Shown here: one piece after another, positions 45,204 to 54,476 of the stretch | Layout: each line of letters begins with the position of its first letter | Numbering within the stretch: the stretch's first letter is position 1 | Source of the DNA: Oscillospiraceae bacterium | Lineage (GTDB): Bacteria; Bacillota; Clostridia; Oscillospirales; CAG-382 | Direction: 5' to 3' | Length of the DNA: 64,000 nt | NCBI GenBank assembly: GCA_015064955.1 | Contig: SVRD01000007.1 | Span: 1 to 64,000, forward strand | Made by a program: the position numbers and the translations under genes | Notes under the pieces: generated by a model | What the model saw: the letters and a program-made list of their open reading frames with translations, nothing else | The model's database searches: none | Told to the model about the DNA's origin: nothing

Positions 45204-48200
45204 CTATTTTACCGCGACGTTGCTTTCGCCCATGATTTCGCGGAGCTGTAAAAGCAAGCGCTCGCTTATTTCGGTTGATCTGCCCTTTGCGGCGGCAAGC
45301 CGTTTTTCTTCCTCGAAATAGACCAGTATACGCGAATCACCCGGATATTTCGAGGCCAGCGCGACTGCGTCATCGAGCCGCGCGCGGTTCTTTTCCGTCA
45401 CCTTTAAATAAAGCGACTGCGGCTTCGGTTCATTTGTCTTTTGATTTTCGCCGCTTGGTGCTCGGCTTGCGTTTGCAGAGACGTTTTGCCGCCTTTTATA
45501 ACCGTTTTCGGATTTTTGGCTCGTTTCCTTCAGAGCGTCCTCGGGGGTGGTGACGGTGCGAAGCAGTACAACAACCGATTCGCCGTCCTCCTCGCCGTAG
45601 GTTTCCTTTAGTTCGGCATTACCGCCGAAAACGAGCACGCTTCCCTCGGAAAGCAGTCCCTGACATTCGGTGTAAAGGGTGGGGAAGGCGATAAGCTCCG
45701 CCTCGCCCGATTCGTCCTCTGCGGTCACGAATGCCATTATATCATTCTTTTTTGTAACCTTCGAGCGTTTTTTTGTTACAAGAGCGATAATTTTTATATT
45801 ATCCTTCTTTTTTATCTCGCCGTTTTCGAGTGCGGTTCTCAGCTTTTCTATACTGAACGCATTGATCTTTTCGGCGATATTGCGGTATCCGTCGAGCGGG
45901 TGGCCCGAAAAATACAACCCCGTCATTTCCTTTTCGCCCTTCAGCATATCTGCTTTGGAAAGCTCGGGAAGGTTTGATTTCGGGAACTCGAAAACCGATT
46001 CCGAAAAACCGCTGTCGCCTCCGAAAAGGCTCATTTGTCCTTCGGAGTTGCGGTTTTTGTCCTTGTTTACCGTATCGAGTGCCTGCGGCAGTCCCGAAAG
46101 CATACGGCTTCTCGGGATACCGAAGCAATCGAGCGCGCCTGCGGTTATCAGCGATTCAAAGGTTCGTACGCTCCCGTACGATGCACAGCGTGTCAGAAAA
46201 TCCTCGATGCTTGAGAATTTCTTTCGCATACGCTCGTTGATTATCTTGTCTGCGAAAAGCTGGCCGACGTTTTTTATCGCCGCGAGCCCGAATCGCAGAT
46301 TGTTCTTTTCGACCGAAAAGCTTCCGTAGCTGTCGTTGATATCGGGCGGCAGTATCTGTATACCCATACGCTCGCAGTCGTTGATATATTCGCCGACCTT
46401 TTCGTTATATCCCATAACCGTATTGAGAAGCGAGCACATATATTCGCGAGGATAATGGCATTTGAGATAAGCGGTGCGGTAGGCTATCACCGCGTATGCG
46501 GCGGCGTGGCTTTTGTTGAAGGCGTATTTCGCAAACTCGCTCATCTTCTCGAAAACAGATTCGGCAACGCTTTCGGGAATCCCCTTTTCTTTTGCGCCCG
46601 CAAGGAAAATACCCTTTTCCTTTTGCATTACCTCGGGCTTTTTCTTTGCCATTGCGCGCCGTACTATATCGGCTCTGCCATAGGAATATCCCGCCATTGT
46701 ACGACAGACCTGCATAACCTGCTCCTGATACAAAAGCACGCCGCAGGTGGAGGAAAGGATATCCTTTAAGCAGGGGTGGTCGTATTCGATTTTTTCTGTG
46801 TTTGCTCGGTTTTTCAAAAATGTGTCTATCGAGAGCGCAGGCCCGGGGCGGTAAAGCGAAATTACCGAGATGATATCCTCGAGATTGCGCGGCTTCAGCT
46901 TTGAAAGCAGATTCCGCATTCCCTCGCTTTCGAGCTGGAAAATACCGGTTGCGTGGCCCTCGGAGAGCATTTTATAGGTTTCTTCGTCGTCCAAATCAAG
47001 CTTTTCTGCCGAAAAATCGGGAATCTGCTTTTGTATTTGCTGTTCTGTTCCCCTGATTATCGAAAGAAATCTCAGTCCGAGAAAGTCCATTTTCAATAAT
47101 CCTAAGTCGGCAACCGTGTTCATCGGAAACTGTGTGACGACCGTGCTTTCGTTTACGGCAAGGGGAAGATAGTTTATAAGCGGTTCGTCGGTGATGACGA
47201 CACCCGAGGCGTGCGTGCTTGTGTTGCGCGGTCTGCCCTCGAGCTTCATCGCGTAGTCAATAAGCTTTTTTGCCGTCGGGTCGGATTCCGCTCTGCTCTT
47301 GAGCTCGGGATTCTCCTTGAGCGCCGATTCAAGAGTAACGTCGAAATACCGCGGTATCATTTTTGCGATCTCGTCGACTGCCGAATAGCTCATACCCAAG
47401 GCTCTGCCCGCATCGCGCACTGCCTGACGTGCGGCAAGCTTACCGAACGTGATGATCTGCGCAACGTGCGCTCTGCCGTATTTCGATGCGACGTATTCGA
47501 TGACCTCGCCTCTGCGCTCGTCGCTGAAGTCGATATCAATATCGGGCATACTTACGCGCTCGGGGTTCAAAAACCGCTCGAACAGCAGATGAAATCTTAT
47601 CGGGTCGACCTGTGTGATTCCCAAAGAATAGGTACAAAGGCTTCCGACCGCACTGCCTCTGCCCGAGCCGACGGGGATACCGTTGCGGCGGGCATAATTC
47701 ACGAAATCCCAGACGATAAGCATATAATCGTCGAATCCCATACTGTGAATGATGCCGAGCTCGTGCTCGATTCTTTCGGTGTATTCCGAAAAATCCGCGG
47801 ACAAAAGATTGTTGGCTTTGAGCTTTTCAAGTCCGTCGTAGCACAGCTTGCGGAGATATTGCTCGGAGTTGTAGGGAACAGGCGGACGGAACGCGGGCAG
47901 GTGCATATTCTCGAAATCGAAGCTAAAATTGCACATTTCCGCGATTTTTACAGTGTTTTCCACCGCCTCAGGCAGATCGTAGAACAACGCGCCCATTTCA
48001 GAGGCGGATTTTATATAGTGCTCGCTGCCCTGCATACCGAAACCGACGTCGTCGACGGTGTTGCCGGTGGAGATAGCTGATAAAAGCTTTTGGACCGACG
48101 CGTCCTCACGTGTGGTGTAGTGTGCGTCGTTGGTAGCGGCGAGCGGTATCCCAAGCTCACGCGAGAAGCGGACAAGCGCGCGGTTGACCTCTTCCTGACC

Positions 48201-48740
48201 CTCGATCCCGTGGCGCTGAAGCTCGAGATAAAAGTTATTTCTGCCGAAAATACGGTCGAAAATTATTATACGTTCTCTTGCAAGCGACATATCGTTTGCA
48301 AGTATCGCTTTCGGAATACTGCCCGAAATACAGCCTGAAAGAGCAACAATGCCCTCGGAATATTTTGTGAGAGTTTCGATATCGGTTCTCGGCTTGGAAT
48401 AAAAGCCGACAGTGAATGCCTTTGATACTATCGCGACGAGGTTTTTATAACCGACGTCATTTTTTGCAAGGAGCACAAGATGCGAATAATCGGAGTCCAA
48501 AAGTCTGTCCTTTTGCTCCATCGAGCGCGGCGCAACGTACACCTCACAGCCGATGATCGGCTTTACACCCTTTTCGGTGCAGGCTCTGAAGAATTCGACT
48601 GCGCCGTACATAACGCCGTGGTCGGTTATGGCGACAGCATTCATACCTCCGTTCAACACCGCATCGGGTATCGAGGCAATTCTGCATTCGCCGTCGAGCA
48701 GGCTGTATTCGGTGTGAAGATGAAGATGAACGAAGCCCAT
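45204..48740 (-). CDS. dnaE: DNA polymerase III subunit alpha
   Basis: 1178 aa; FVHLHLHTEYSLLDGE PHP domain; PDIDIDFSDERRGEVIEYV; GSGRGSAVGSLCTYSLGIT. Confidence 0.95.
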   Translation of the reverse strand: MGFVHLHLHTEYSLLDGECRIASIPDAVLNGGMNAVAITDHGVMYGAVEFFRACTEKGVKPIIGCEVYVAPRSMEQKDRLLDSDYSHLVLLAKNDVGYKNLVAIVSKAFTVGFYSKPRTDIETLTKYSEGIVALSGCISGSIPKAILANDMSLARERIIIFDRIFGRNNFYLELQRHGIEGQEEVNRALVRFSRELGIPLAATNDAHYTTREDASVQKLLSAISTGNTVDDVGFGMQGSEHYIKSASEMGALFYDLPEAVENTVKIAEMCNFSFDFENMHLPAFRPPVPYNSEQYLRKLCYDGLEKLKANNLLSADFSEYTERIEHELGIIHSMGFDDYMLIVWDFVNYARRNGIPVGSGRGSAVGSLCTYSLGITQVDPIRFHLLFERFLNPERVSMPDIDIDFSDERRGEVIEYVASKYGRAHVAQIITFGKLAARQAVRDAGRALGMSYSAVDEIAKMIPRYFDVTLESALKENPELKSRAESDPTAKKLIDYAMKLEGRPRNTSTHASGVVITDEPLINYLPLAVNESTVVTQFPMNTVADLGLLKMDFLGLRFLSIIRGTEQQIQKQIPDFSAEKLDLDDEETYKMLSEGHATGIFQLESEGMRNLLSKLKPRNLEDIISVISLYRPGPALSIDTFLKNRANTEKIEYDHPCLKDILSSTCGVLLYQEQVMQVCRTMAGYSYGRADIVRRAMAKKKPEVMQKEKGIFLAGAKEKGIPESVAESVFEKMSEFAKYAFNKSHAAAYAVIAYRTAYLKCHYPREYMCSLLNTVMGYNEKVGEYINDCERMGIQILPPDINDSYGSFSVEKNNLRFGLAAIKNVGQLFADKIINERMRKKFSSIEDFLTRCASYGSVRTFESLITAGALDCFGIPRSRMLSGLPQALDTVNKDKNRNSEGQMSLFGGDSGFSESVFEFPKSNLPELSKADMLKGEKEMTGLYFSGHPLDGYRNIAEKINAFSIEKLRTALENGEIKKKDNIKIIALVTKKRSKVTKKNDIMAFVTAEDESGEAELIAFPTLYTECQGLLSEGSVLVFGGNAELKETYGEEDGESVVVLLRTVTTPEDALKETSQKSENGYKRRQNVSANASRAPSGENQKTNEPKPQSLYLKVTEKNRARLDDAVALASKYPGDSRILVYFEEEKRLAAAKGRSTEISERLLLQLREIMGESNVAVK

Positions 48741-48778
48741 TTTGTGTCCTTTAGATATTTGATGAGTGAAATACGATA
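48684..48778. repeat. 95-nt direct repeat of dnaE 5' end, copy A (functional start)
   Basis: 93/95 identical to 48958..49052. Confidence 0.95.
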
Positions 48779-48957
48779 AGAATTATATATTTTTCAAGGA
48801 CATGTACCTTGAAAAATATACCTATGATGAACGAGTGCACGGACAAGAAGCAGTAGGCTTCGCGCACGTGCACTGCGCGAGCGAACGTTCATCTCAACTC
48901 TTCGCCGCGCGATGTTCGATGAAAAACGGGTTTTTCATCGGGAGCGAAGCGACATTG
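48779..48957. other. 179-nt hairpin-rich insert between dnaE 5'-end duplicates
   Basis: Three strong inverted repeats: 48786-48820, 48826-48893, 48917-48940. Confidence 0.75.
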
Positions 48958-49052
48958 GCATTCGCCGTCGAGCAGGCTGTATTCGGTGTGAAGATGAAGA
49001 TGAACGAAGCCCATTTTGTGTCCTTTAGATATTTAATAAGTGAAATACGATA
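48958..49052. repeat. 95-nt direct repeat of dnaE 5' end, copy B
   Basis: 93/95 identical to 48684..48778; contains duplicated RBS and ATG. Confidence 0.95.
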
Positions 49053-49058
49053 CGTTAT

Positions 49059-49739
49059 TTATGAATTTTCAAGCATTTCGGCGATCTCAACCAACTTTTT
49101 AAAACGGTGGTTAAGACCGGATTTGCTGACCGGCTCGCGCAGCAGTCCGAGAAGCTGGGTAAGGCTCATATCGGGGTTGGCAAGTCTCAATTCGGCACAT
49201 TCGCGCAGCTCCGCGGGGAGATTGTGCATCGCGCCGTGCTTTTGAATTATTTTTATCGCCTCGTTTTGCTCTGCGGCAGCACGTGCGATTCTGTCAAGAT
49301 TGGCGGTTTCGGCGTTGCAGAGACGGTTGGTGCTGTTGCGCACGTCGCTCATAACCTTTTCGCTGATTATATCGAGCGCCGCCTTGGTCGCGCCGATATA
49401 AGAAAGCAGATCCTCGATGCTTTCGCTCGCCTTGTAATACAAAACCGGCTTGCCCTTTCTGATGCTTCTTTTCGGAGGCAATCCGATCGATTCGAGAATG
49501 GCTTCGAGTGTTTTTGCGTCATTCTCGTCGTTCATAACGAAGGAAAGCATAAAGTTGCGGCCGGGCGATGAGATATTTCCGAAGTGCAGAAACGCTCCGC
49601 GGAGATAATAGCCTCCGTCCTTGCTGCATTTTTCCTCGAGTGGCAGAAGCTCGTATCCGCTGCTCCAAGCCGATTTACAGCAATCCTTTTTCGGAATCGT
49701 TTCGATGAGCTGGTCTTTTACGGTGGAATTGAATGACAT
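49059..49739 (-). CDS. whiA: DNA-binding protein WhiA
   Basis: SCKSAWSSGYELL.. GGYYLRGAFLHFGNISSP; SDVRNSTNRLCNAETANLDRIARAA; LNHRFKKLVEIAE. Confidence 0.9.
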   Translation of the reverse strand: MSFNSTVKDQLIETIPKKDCCKSAWSSGYELLPLEEKCSKDGGYYLRGAFLHFGNISSPGRNFMLSFVMNDENDAKTLEAILESIGLPPKRSIRKGKPVLYYKASESIEDLLSYIGATKAALDIISEKVMSDVRNSTNRLCNAETANLDRIARAAAEQNEAIKIIQKHGAMHNLPAELRECAELRLANPDMSLTQLLGLLREPVSKSGLNHRFKKLVEIAEMLENS

Positions 49740-50611
49740 TATAAAATTATCCTTATTTCAGGTTCGAGCCTTACGCCCGTTTTTTCAAAAACAGTGTCCG
49801 AAACGAGATTCAGCAATTCGATCACGTCGTCCGCGCTCGCGTTGCTGCGGTTGATAATAAAGCCCGCATGCTTTTCCGAAACCTGCGCACCGCCGACAGT
49901 CAATCCCTTCAATCCGCATTGTTCGATCAATGCGCCCGCATAGTGTCCGACAGGGCGCTTGAATGCGCTTCCGCAGCTGGGGTATTCGAGCGGCTGGCTT
50001 GCCTTGCGCTTCGCCATAAGCTCATCCATTCTCGCACGGATATCCTCCTTGTTGCCGACAGAGCACTCGAACTCTGCGGACAGGAGAATCAGAGATCTGT
50101 CCGCCATAACGCTGTGACGGTATGCAAAATCCATTTCGTTTGCGTTAAGAACGATTATATCGCCGTTTTCGTCGATAAATTCACCGCGAACGAACACCTG
50201 AGAAAGCTCTCCGCCGTATGCGCCTGCGTTCATATAAACGCCGCCGCCGACAGTACCGGGGATACCGTAGCAGAATTCAAGACCGGTAAGCGAGCTGTCG
50301 CAAGCCGCTCTCGCGAGAGTCGAAAGCGTTTCACCGCAGAATGCTTTTAAACGATTTCCGTTTACCTCAACACCGCGCATACCCGAGGTGATGATAACTG
50401 CGCCGTCAAAACCGCTTTCGGAAAAGAGGAGATTCGAGCAGTTGCCGACAACGATGTATCTTTCGCCGCTTTTTTTGAATTCGGCGACTGCCGAAACAAG
50501 CTCCTCCTTGGTTTTGGGAAGCAATATGTATTTTGCCCTGCCGCCCGCTTTCATCGAGCAATATGGGGCAAGGGATTCGTTTTCAAAACAGGTGATATTC
50601 ATATCTGTCAC
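49739..50611 (-). CDS. murB: UDP-N-acetylmuramate dehydrogenase
   Basis: SMKAGGRAKYILLP; YGIPGTVGGGVYMNAGAYGGE; SCGSAFKRPVGHYAGALIEQCGLKG. Confidence 0.95.
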   Translation of the reverse strand: MTDMNITCFENESLAPYCSMKAGGRAKYILLPKTKEELVSAVAEFKKSGERYIVVGNCSNLLFSESGFDGAVIITSGMRGVEVNGNRLKAFCGETLSTLARAACDSSLTGLEFCYGIPGTVGGGVYMNAGAYGGELSQVFVRGEFIDENGDIIVLNANEMDFAYRHSVMADRSLILLSAEFECSVGNKEDIRARMDELMAKRKASQPLEYPSCGSAFKRPVGHYAGALIEQCGLKGLTVGGAQVSEKHAGFIINRSNASADDVIELLNLVSDTVFEKTGVRLEPEIRIIL

Positions 50612-50693
50612 TCGCTTATATAATTACTCACCTTATATTATACTACATATCATCTTAAATTACAATAAAAAGTAATAAAATTTTTCAAACGTA

Positions 50694-50722
50694 TTGACCT
50701 TTGCTGATTATTTTGATAAAAT
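50694..50722 (+). promoter_or_regulatory. Sigma-A promoter of cohesin/dockerin-like gene
   Basis: TTGACC-N17-TAAAAT. Confidence 0.55.
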
Positions 50723-50752
50723 TAACGCAGTATATTCAGAAGGGAATTGTGT

Positions 50753-52213
50753 ATGAAAAAGCTTATTTCGTTATTGATGTCTCTTTTAATGATATTCACT
50801 TTTTCGGTTTGCGTTTTTGCAGAGGGCGAAGGGGAGTCGACCGATGAACCCGCCGAAGTTGTAGAAACCGCACTTGAAATAATTGCCAAAACCTCGAATC
50901 CTTACGGCACCTTCAATGAGGGCGGTAAGCTAAGCTTTGAGATCAGCCTCGATATTTTGTCTGTGCCCGAATCCTCGAGCGGCGTTTCGATAGTTGTTTT
51001 CGAGCTTATATATGACGAGGCATATCTTGCGCCCGGTGCCGAGCCCGCACCCGATGAAGACGGCGACGAATGCGATTATTCCTCGCTTTTGAAGTTCGGC
51101 CCTGAGGGCTGGGGCGTGATCGGACGTCCGCTTGACGGGGTTTTCGAGCTTGCAGTTTGGGACGTGAATGACGATAAACCTGTCACGGAGCTCAGCAACA
51201 TAACCATTAAAGTTCCCTTTGACGTGCTTACGGATATCCCGACCGACACGATCACGGTCGGCATCAACGCTGTTGTTTACGACAGAGTTGCCAACGAATG
51301 CGCTGTTTATGCTACCGAGAATTATTCCTTCGAGCGCGCATATCAGCCCGACGAGATCGTTAATTGTCCCGAGAACTTCATTCCGCTCAATACAGCCGGC
51401 TATCTGCACGCGGCAAACAACGTAATCTATTATGCCGAAGAGGATATTACCATCGGCGAATATATTATGTCCTATATGGAAATAACCAACAACCAGCAGG
51501 ATATGAACTATTTTGCAATCGCTATCGTTGATGCCGAAACCAACAAGGTCGTTTATTGCGACACTGTTATCGGCAGACCGCAGAGCGACAAATCGGGTGT
51601 CGTTATCCCTGCGGGACACTATATTATCGGCGTAAACGGAAATCTCAGCGGCGATTTCAAGACCTTTACCGAAAGCGTCAAGGTCGGTATGAACGTCGAG
51701 CTTTTTAACGTCAACGTTACTGCTATGGACCCTTCCGAGCCGGTCACACTCGAGGAAGCAGGCTTCAGACTTGTTCCCAACGAGCCGGTATTGAAGGAAA
51801 ACGCAAATGCGGTTTACGACCGTGAAAACGCGACTCTTATGGTTTATGACAACGATATTACCGCAGGCGAGCTTACCGATATGTTTGAAAACGATATCGC
51901 CGTAAAGGACGTTAACGGAAACGTGCTCGGTGACGACGACAAGGTTGCTACCGGTTCGTATCTTCCTTTCACCGAGGTTGCGGGAATGGGAATCGCGATT
52001 ATTATCGCGGGCGACGTAAACTCCGACGGTGTCGTAAACCAATACGACTATATTCTCGTCAAGCGTCATTATTTCAAAACCTATACCTTAACGGGACATC
52101 AGTTCAAGGCGGCTTGTCTTAATAATGGCGAAAGCATTGTTATTTACGACTATATCTATATCAAGCGCTTCTATTTCGGAACTCTCACTCCCGACGCGAT
52201 CATGCCGAGGTAA
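50753..52213 (+). CDS. Secreted protein with cohesin-like N-terminal domain and dockerin-like C-terminus
   Basis: MKKLISLLMSLLMIFTFSVCVFAEG signal; GDVNSDGVVNQYDYILVKRHYFKTY...IVIYDYIYIKRFYFGTL. Confidence 0.8.
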   Translation: MKKLISLLMSLLMIFTFSVCVFAEGEGESTDEPAEVVETALEIIAKTSNPYGTFNEGGKLSFEISLDILSVPESSSGVSIVVFELIYDEAYLAPGAEPAPDEDGDECDYSSLLKFGPEGWGVIGRPLDGVFELAVWDVNDDKPVTELSNITIKVPFDVLTDIPTDTITVGINAVVYDRVANECAVYATENYSFERAYQPDEIVNCPENFIPLNTAGYLHAANNVIYYAEEDITIGEYIMSYMEITNNQQDMNYFAIAIVDAETNKVVYCDTVIGRPQSDKSGVVIPAGHYIIGVNGNLSGDFKTFTESVKVGMNVELFNVNVTAMDPSEPVTLEEAGFRLVPNEPVLKENANAVYDRENATLMVYDNDITAGELTDMFENDIAVKDVNGNVLGDDDKVATGSYLPFTEVAGMGIAIIIAGDVNSDGVVNQYDYILVKRHYFKTYTLTGHQFKAACLNNGESIVIYDYIYIKRFYFGTLTPDAIMPR

Positions 52214-52218
52214 AGAAC

Positions 52219-52704
52219 ATGCTCAATTATCTTTTTGTCTTTCTTTTGAGTATGGTTCCGGTTATAGAGCTTCGCGGTGCGATTCCTTTGGGGCTTTACG
52301 GCTTTGAGGAGGCTTTGCCGATCGTTCCGGTTGCGATCATTTCTATAATCGGCAACTTGGTTCCCGTGCCCTTTCTCGTTCTTTTCGGAGGAAAGGTGCT
52401 CAGATATTTCGCAAAATTCGAAAAGCTCGGAAAGCCGTTCCGCAAAATACTCGAGATTGGCGAAAAAAAGGTTGCGAAAATGAACAGAAACGCACAACGG
52501 GCGCTTTTTTGGGGCTTGTTTGCGTTTGTTGCAATTCCGCTTCCCGGCACAGGTGCCTGGACGGGTGCGCTCATCGCGATAACGCTCGGACTCGATATCA
52601 AAAAAAGCTTCCCGCCCATAGTGCTCGGCGTGCTCGGTGCGGGTGCGATAATTATTACTTTGTTCTATTTTGCCCCCGAAGTATTCAAAATGCTCGTGGG
52701 TTAA
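52219..52704 (+). CDS. COG2426-type small multidrug export protein
   Basis: MVPVIELRGAIPLGLYGFEEA; ALFWGLFAFVAIPLPGTGAWTGALIA. Confidence 0.85.
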   Translation: MLNYLFVFLLSMVPVIELRGAIPLGLYGFEEALPIVPVAIISIIGNLVPVPFLVLFGGKVLRYFAKFEKLGKPFRKILEIGEKKVAKMNRNAQRALFWGLFAFVAIPLPGTGAWTGALIAITLGLDIKKSFPPIVLGVLGAGAIIITLFYFAPEVFKMLVG

Positions 52705-52733
52705 ATAATAAAAAGTTTTTCATGAGGTGAATT

Positions 52734-53615
52734 ATGGCTCAGTTCAAAATAGGTGTAATGACCGACTCCTTCAAGCTTCCCTTTGAAGAAGGTCTTGCCA
52801 AGGCGGCGGAGGTTGGAGCACAGGGTATCCAGCTTTACGTTGTTGAGGGCGAAAACAAATACGATACCTTTGACGATGCAAAGGTTGCACGTGTGAGAAA
52901 GCTTCTTGCCGACAACAATCTCGTTATTTCCGCAGTTTGCGGCGATTTCGGCGGCCACGGCTTCGAGCGTGTTGATGAAAACGAATGGAAGATCCCCGCC
53001 TCGAAGGCTGTTGCGGATCTCGCGGTTCGCTTGGGCACAAGCGTAGTAACCACTCATATCGGTGTTGTTCCCGAAAACAAGGAAGATCCTCTCAAGGCAG
53101 ACACCGAATGTGAAGCTTATAAGAATATGGTCAACGCCTGCCGTGAGATCGGCGAATATGCGGCAAGCATCGGCGTTACCTTCGCTATCGAAACCGGTCC
53201 CGAGCCTGCAGAGCGTCTCAAGGCTTTCCTTGATGACATAAACTCCAAGGGCTTCGGCGTAAATATGGACCCCGCAAACCTTGTAATGTGCTGCGGTACC
53301 GATCCCGTTGCTTCGGTATACACTCTCGGCAGCTATATTGTTCACACTCACGCAAAGGACGGCAAGGGCTTTATTATCGATCCGAGAAAGGTTTATACCT
53401 TCTTTGCAGAGGGCGGTATCGAGGACCTTCGCCTTTCCGATTACTTCCTCGAGGTTCCTCTCGGAGAGGGCAACGTTGACTTCGACGGATATCTGAAGGC
53501 ACTTTCGGATATCGGATACAACGGCTTCCTTACGGTAGAACGCGAATGCGGTGCAGATCCCTATGCCGACATTCAGCTTGCAGTAAACTTTCTTAAAAAC
53601 AAGATCGGAGAATAA
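52734..53615 (+). CDS. Sugar phosphate isomerase/epimerase (xylose isomerase-like TIM barrel)
   Basis: GVMTDSFKLPFEEGLAKAAEVGAQGIQLY; FAIETGPEPAERLKAFLDDI; PLGEGNVDFDGYLKALSDIGYNGFLTVERE. Confidence 0.9.
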   Translation: MAQFKIGVMTDSFKLPFEEGLAKAAEVGAQGIQLYVVEGENKYDTFDDAKVARVRKLLADNNLVISAVCGDFGGHGFERVDENEWKIPASKAVADLAVRLGTSVVTTHIGVVPENKEDPLKADTECEAYKNMVNACREIGEYAASIGVTFAIETGPEPAERLKAFLDDINSKGFGVNMDPANLVMCCGTDPVASVYTLGSYIVHTHAKDGKGFIIDPRKVYTFFAEGGIEDLRLSDYFLEVPLGEGNVDFDGYLKALSDIGYNGFLTVERECGADPYADIQLAVNFLKNKIGE

Positions 53616-53620
53616 GAAAA

Positions 53621-54454
53621 ATGATTAAGATCGGCTTTATTGATTACTATCTCGACGAATGGCACGCACTCAACTATCCCAAATTTATCAAGGCTCAGTT
53701 CGGCGACGAATTCAAGGTTGCTTATGCTTACGCCGAAAAGGATAAAGAGGGCGGAATGACTACTGACGAATGGTGCAAGGAATTCGACGTAGAACGTTGC
53801 GATTCTATCGAAGAGGTCGTTGAAAAGAGCGACTGCATCATCGTTCTTTCTCCCGATAACCCCGAACGCCATCTCGATCTTTGCCGTATTCCTCTCGCAA
53901 GCGGCAAGCGTGTTTACGTAGACAAGACCTTTGCGCTCACCAAGGATATTGCAAAGGAGATCGTTGCTATCGGCGAATCGAACAACACTCCCTTCTTTTC
54001 TACCTCCGCACTCCGCTTCTCGAACGAATTGGCTGACGTTCCCCGTGAAGGCATCTGCTTCATCAGCTCGCGCGGCCCCGGCAGATTCGACACCTACGCT
54101 ATCCACCAGATCGAGCCTATCGTTGTTCTTATGGGCAGCAAGGTAAAGAGAATCATGTCGGTCGGCAGCGGATATGAAACTATGGTTATCGAATTCGAGG
54201 GCGGCAGACGCGCTGTTATGGGTCACTATGACTGGAAGGGCGTCGACTTTGAAATGATCGTCAACTACGAGGACGGCTCTATCTACAAGGTACCCCAGAT
54301 GACCGGTTATTTCGATAACTTCATCAACAAGCTTTGCACCTTCTTCAAGACCGGCGAAACCTTTGCCGACCACGACGAAACTATTTCGGTAATGGGTATT
54401 ATCGAAGCAGGTAACAAGGCTATCAATAACCCCGGCGAGTGGATCGAGGTTTAA
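53621..54454 (+). CDS. Gfo/Idh/MocA-like oxidoreductase
   Basis: IIVLSPDNPERHLDLCRIPLASGKRVYVDKTFALTKDIAKEIV; adjacent to isomerase/epimerase. Confidence 0.75.
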   Translation: MIKIGFIDYYLDEWHALNYPKFIKAQFGDEFKVAYAYAEKDKEGGMTTDEWCKEFDVERCDSIEEVVEKSDCIIVLSPDNPERHLDLCRIPLASGKRVYVDKTFALTKDIAKEIVAIGESNNTPFFSTSALRFSNELADVPREGICFISSRGPGRFDTYAIHQIEPIVVLMGSKVKRIMSVGSGYETMVIEFEGGRRAVMGHYDWKGVDFEMIVNYEDGSIYKVPQMTGYFDNFINKLCTFFKTGETFADHDETISVMGIIEAGNKAINNPGEWIEV

Positions 54455-54476
54455 TCTGATTTTTGGAGGCGGTTAT

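Noticed and set aside
48766-49245. 159-aa ORF on plus strand spanning the dnaE duplication
   Set aside because: Antisense to both dnaE repeats and the whiA 3' end; a by-product of the duplicated segment.
50930-52069. 379-aa antisense ORF over the cohesin/dockerin-like gene
   Set aside because: Sense frame has signal peptide, promoter and dockerin-like motif; antisense is a codon-bias shadow.
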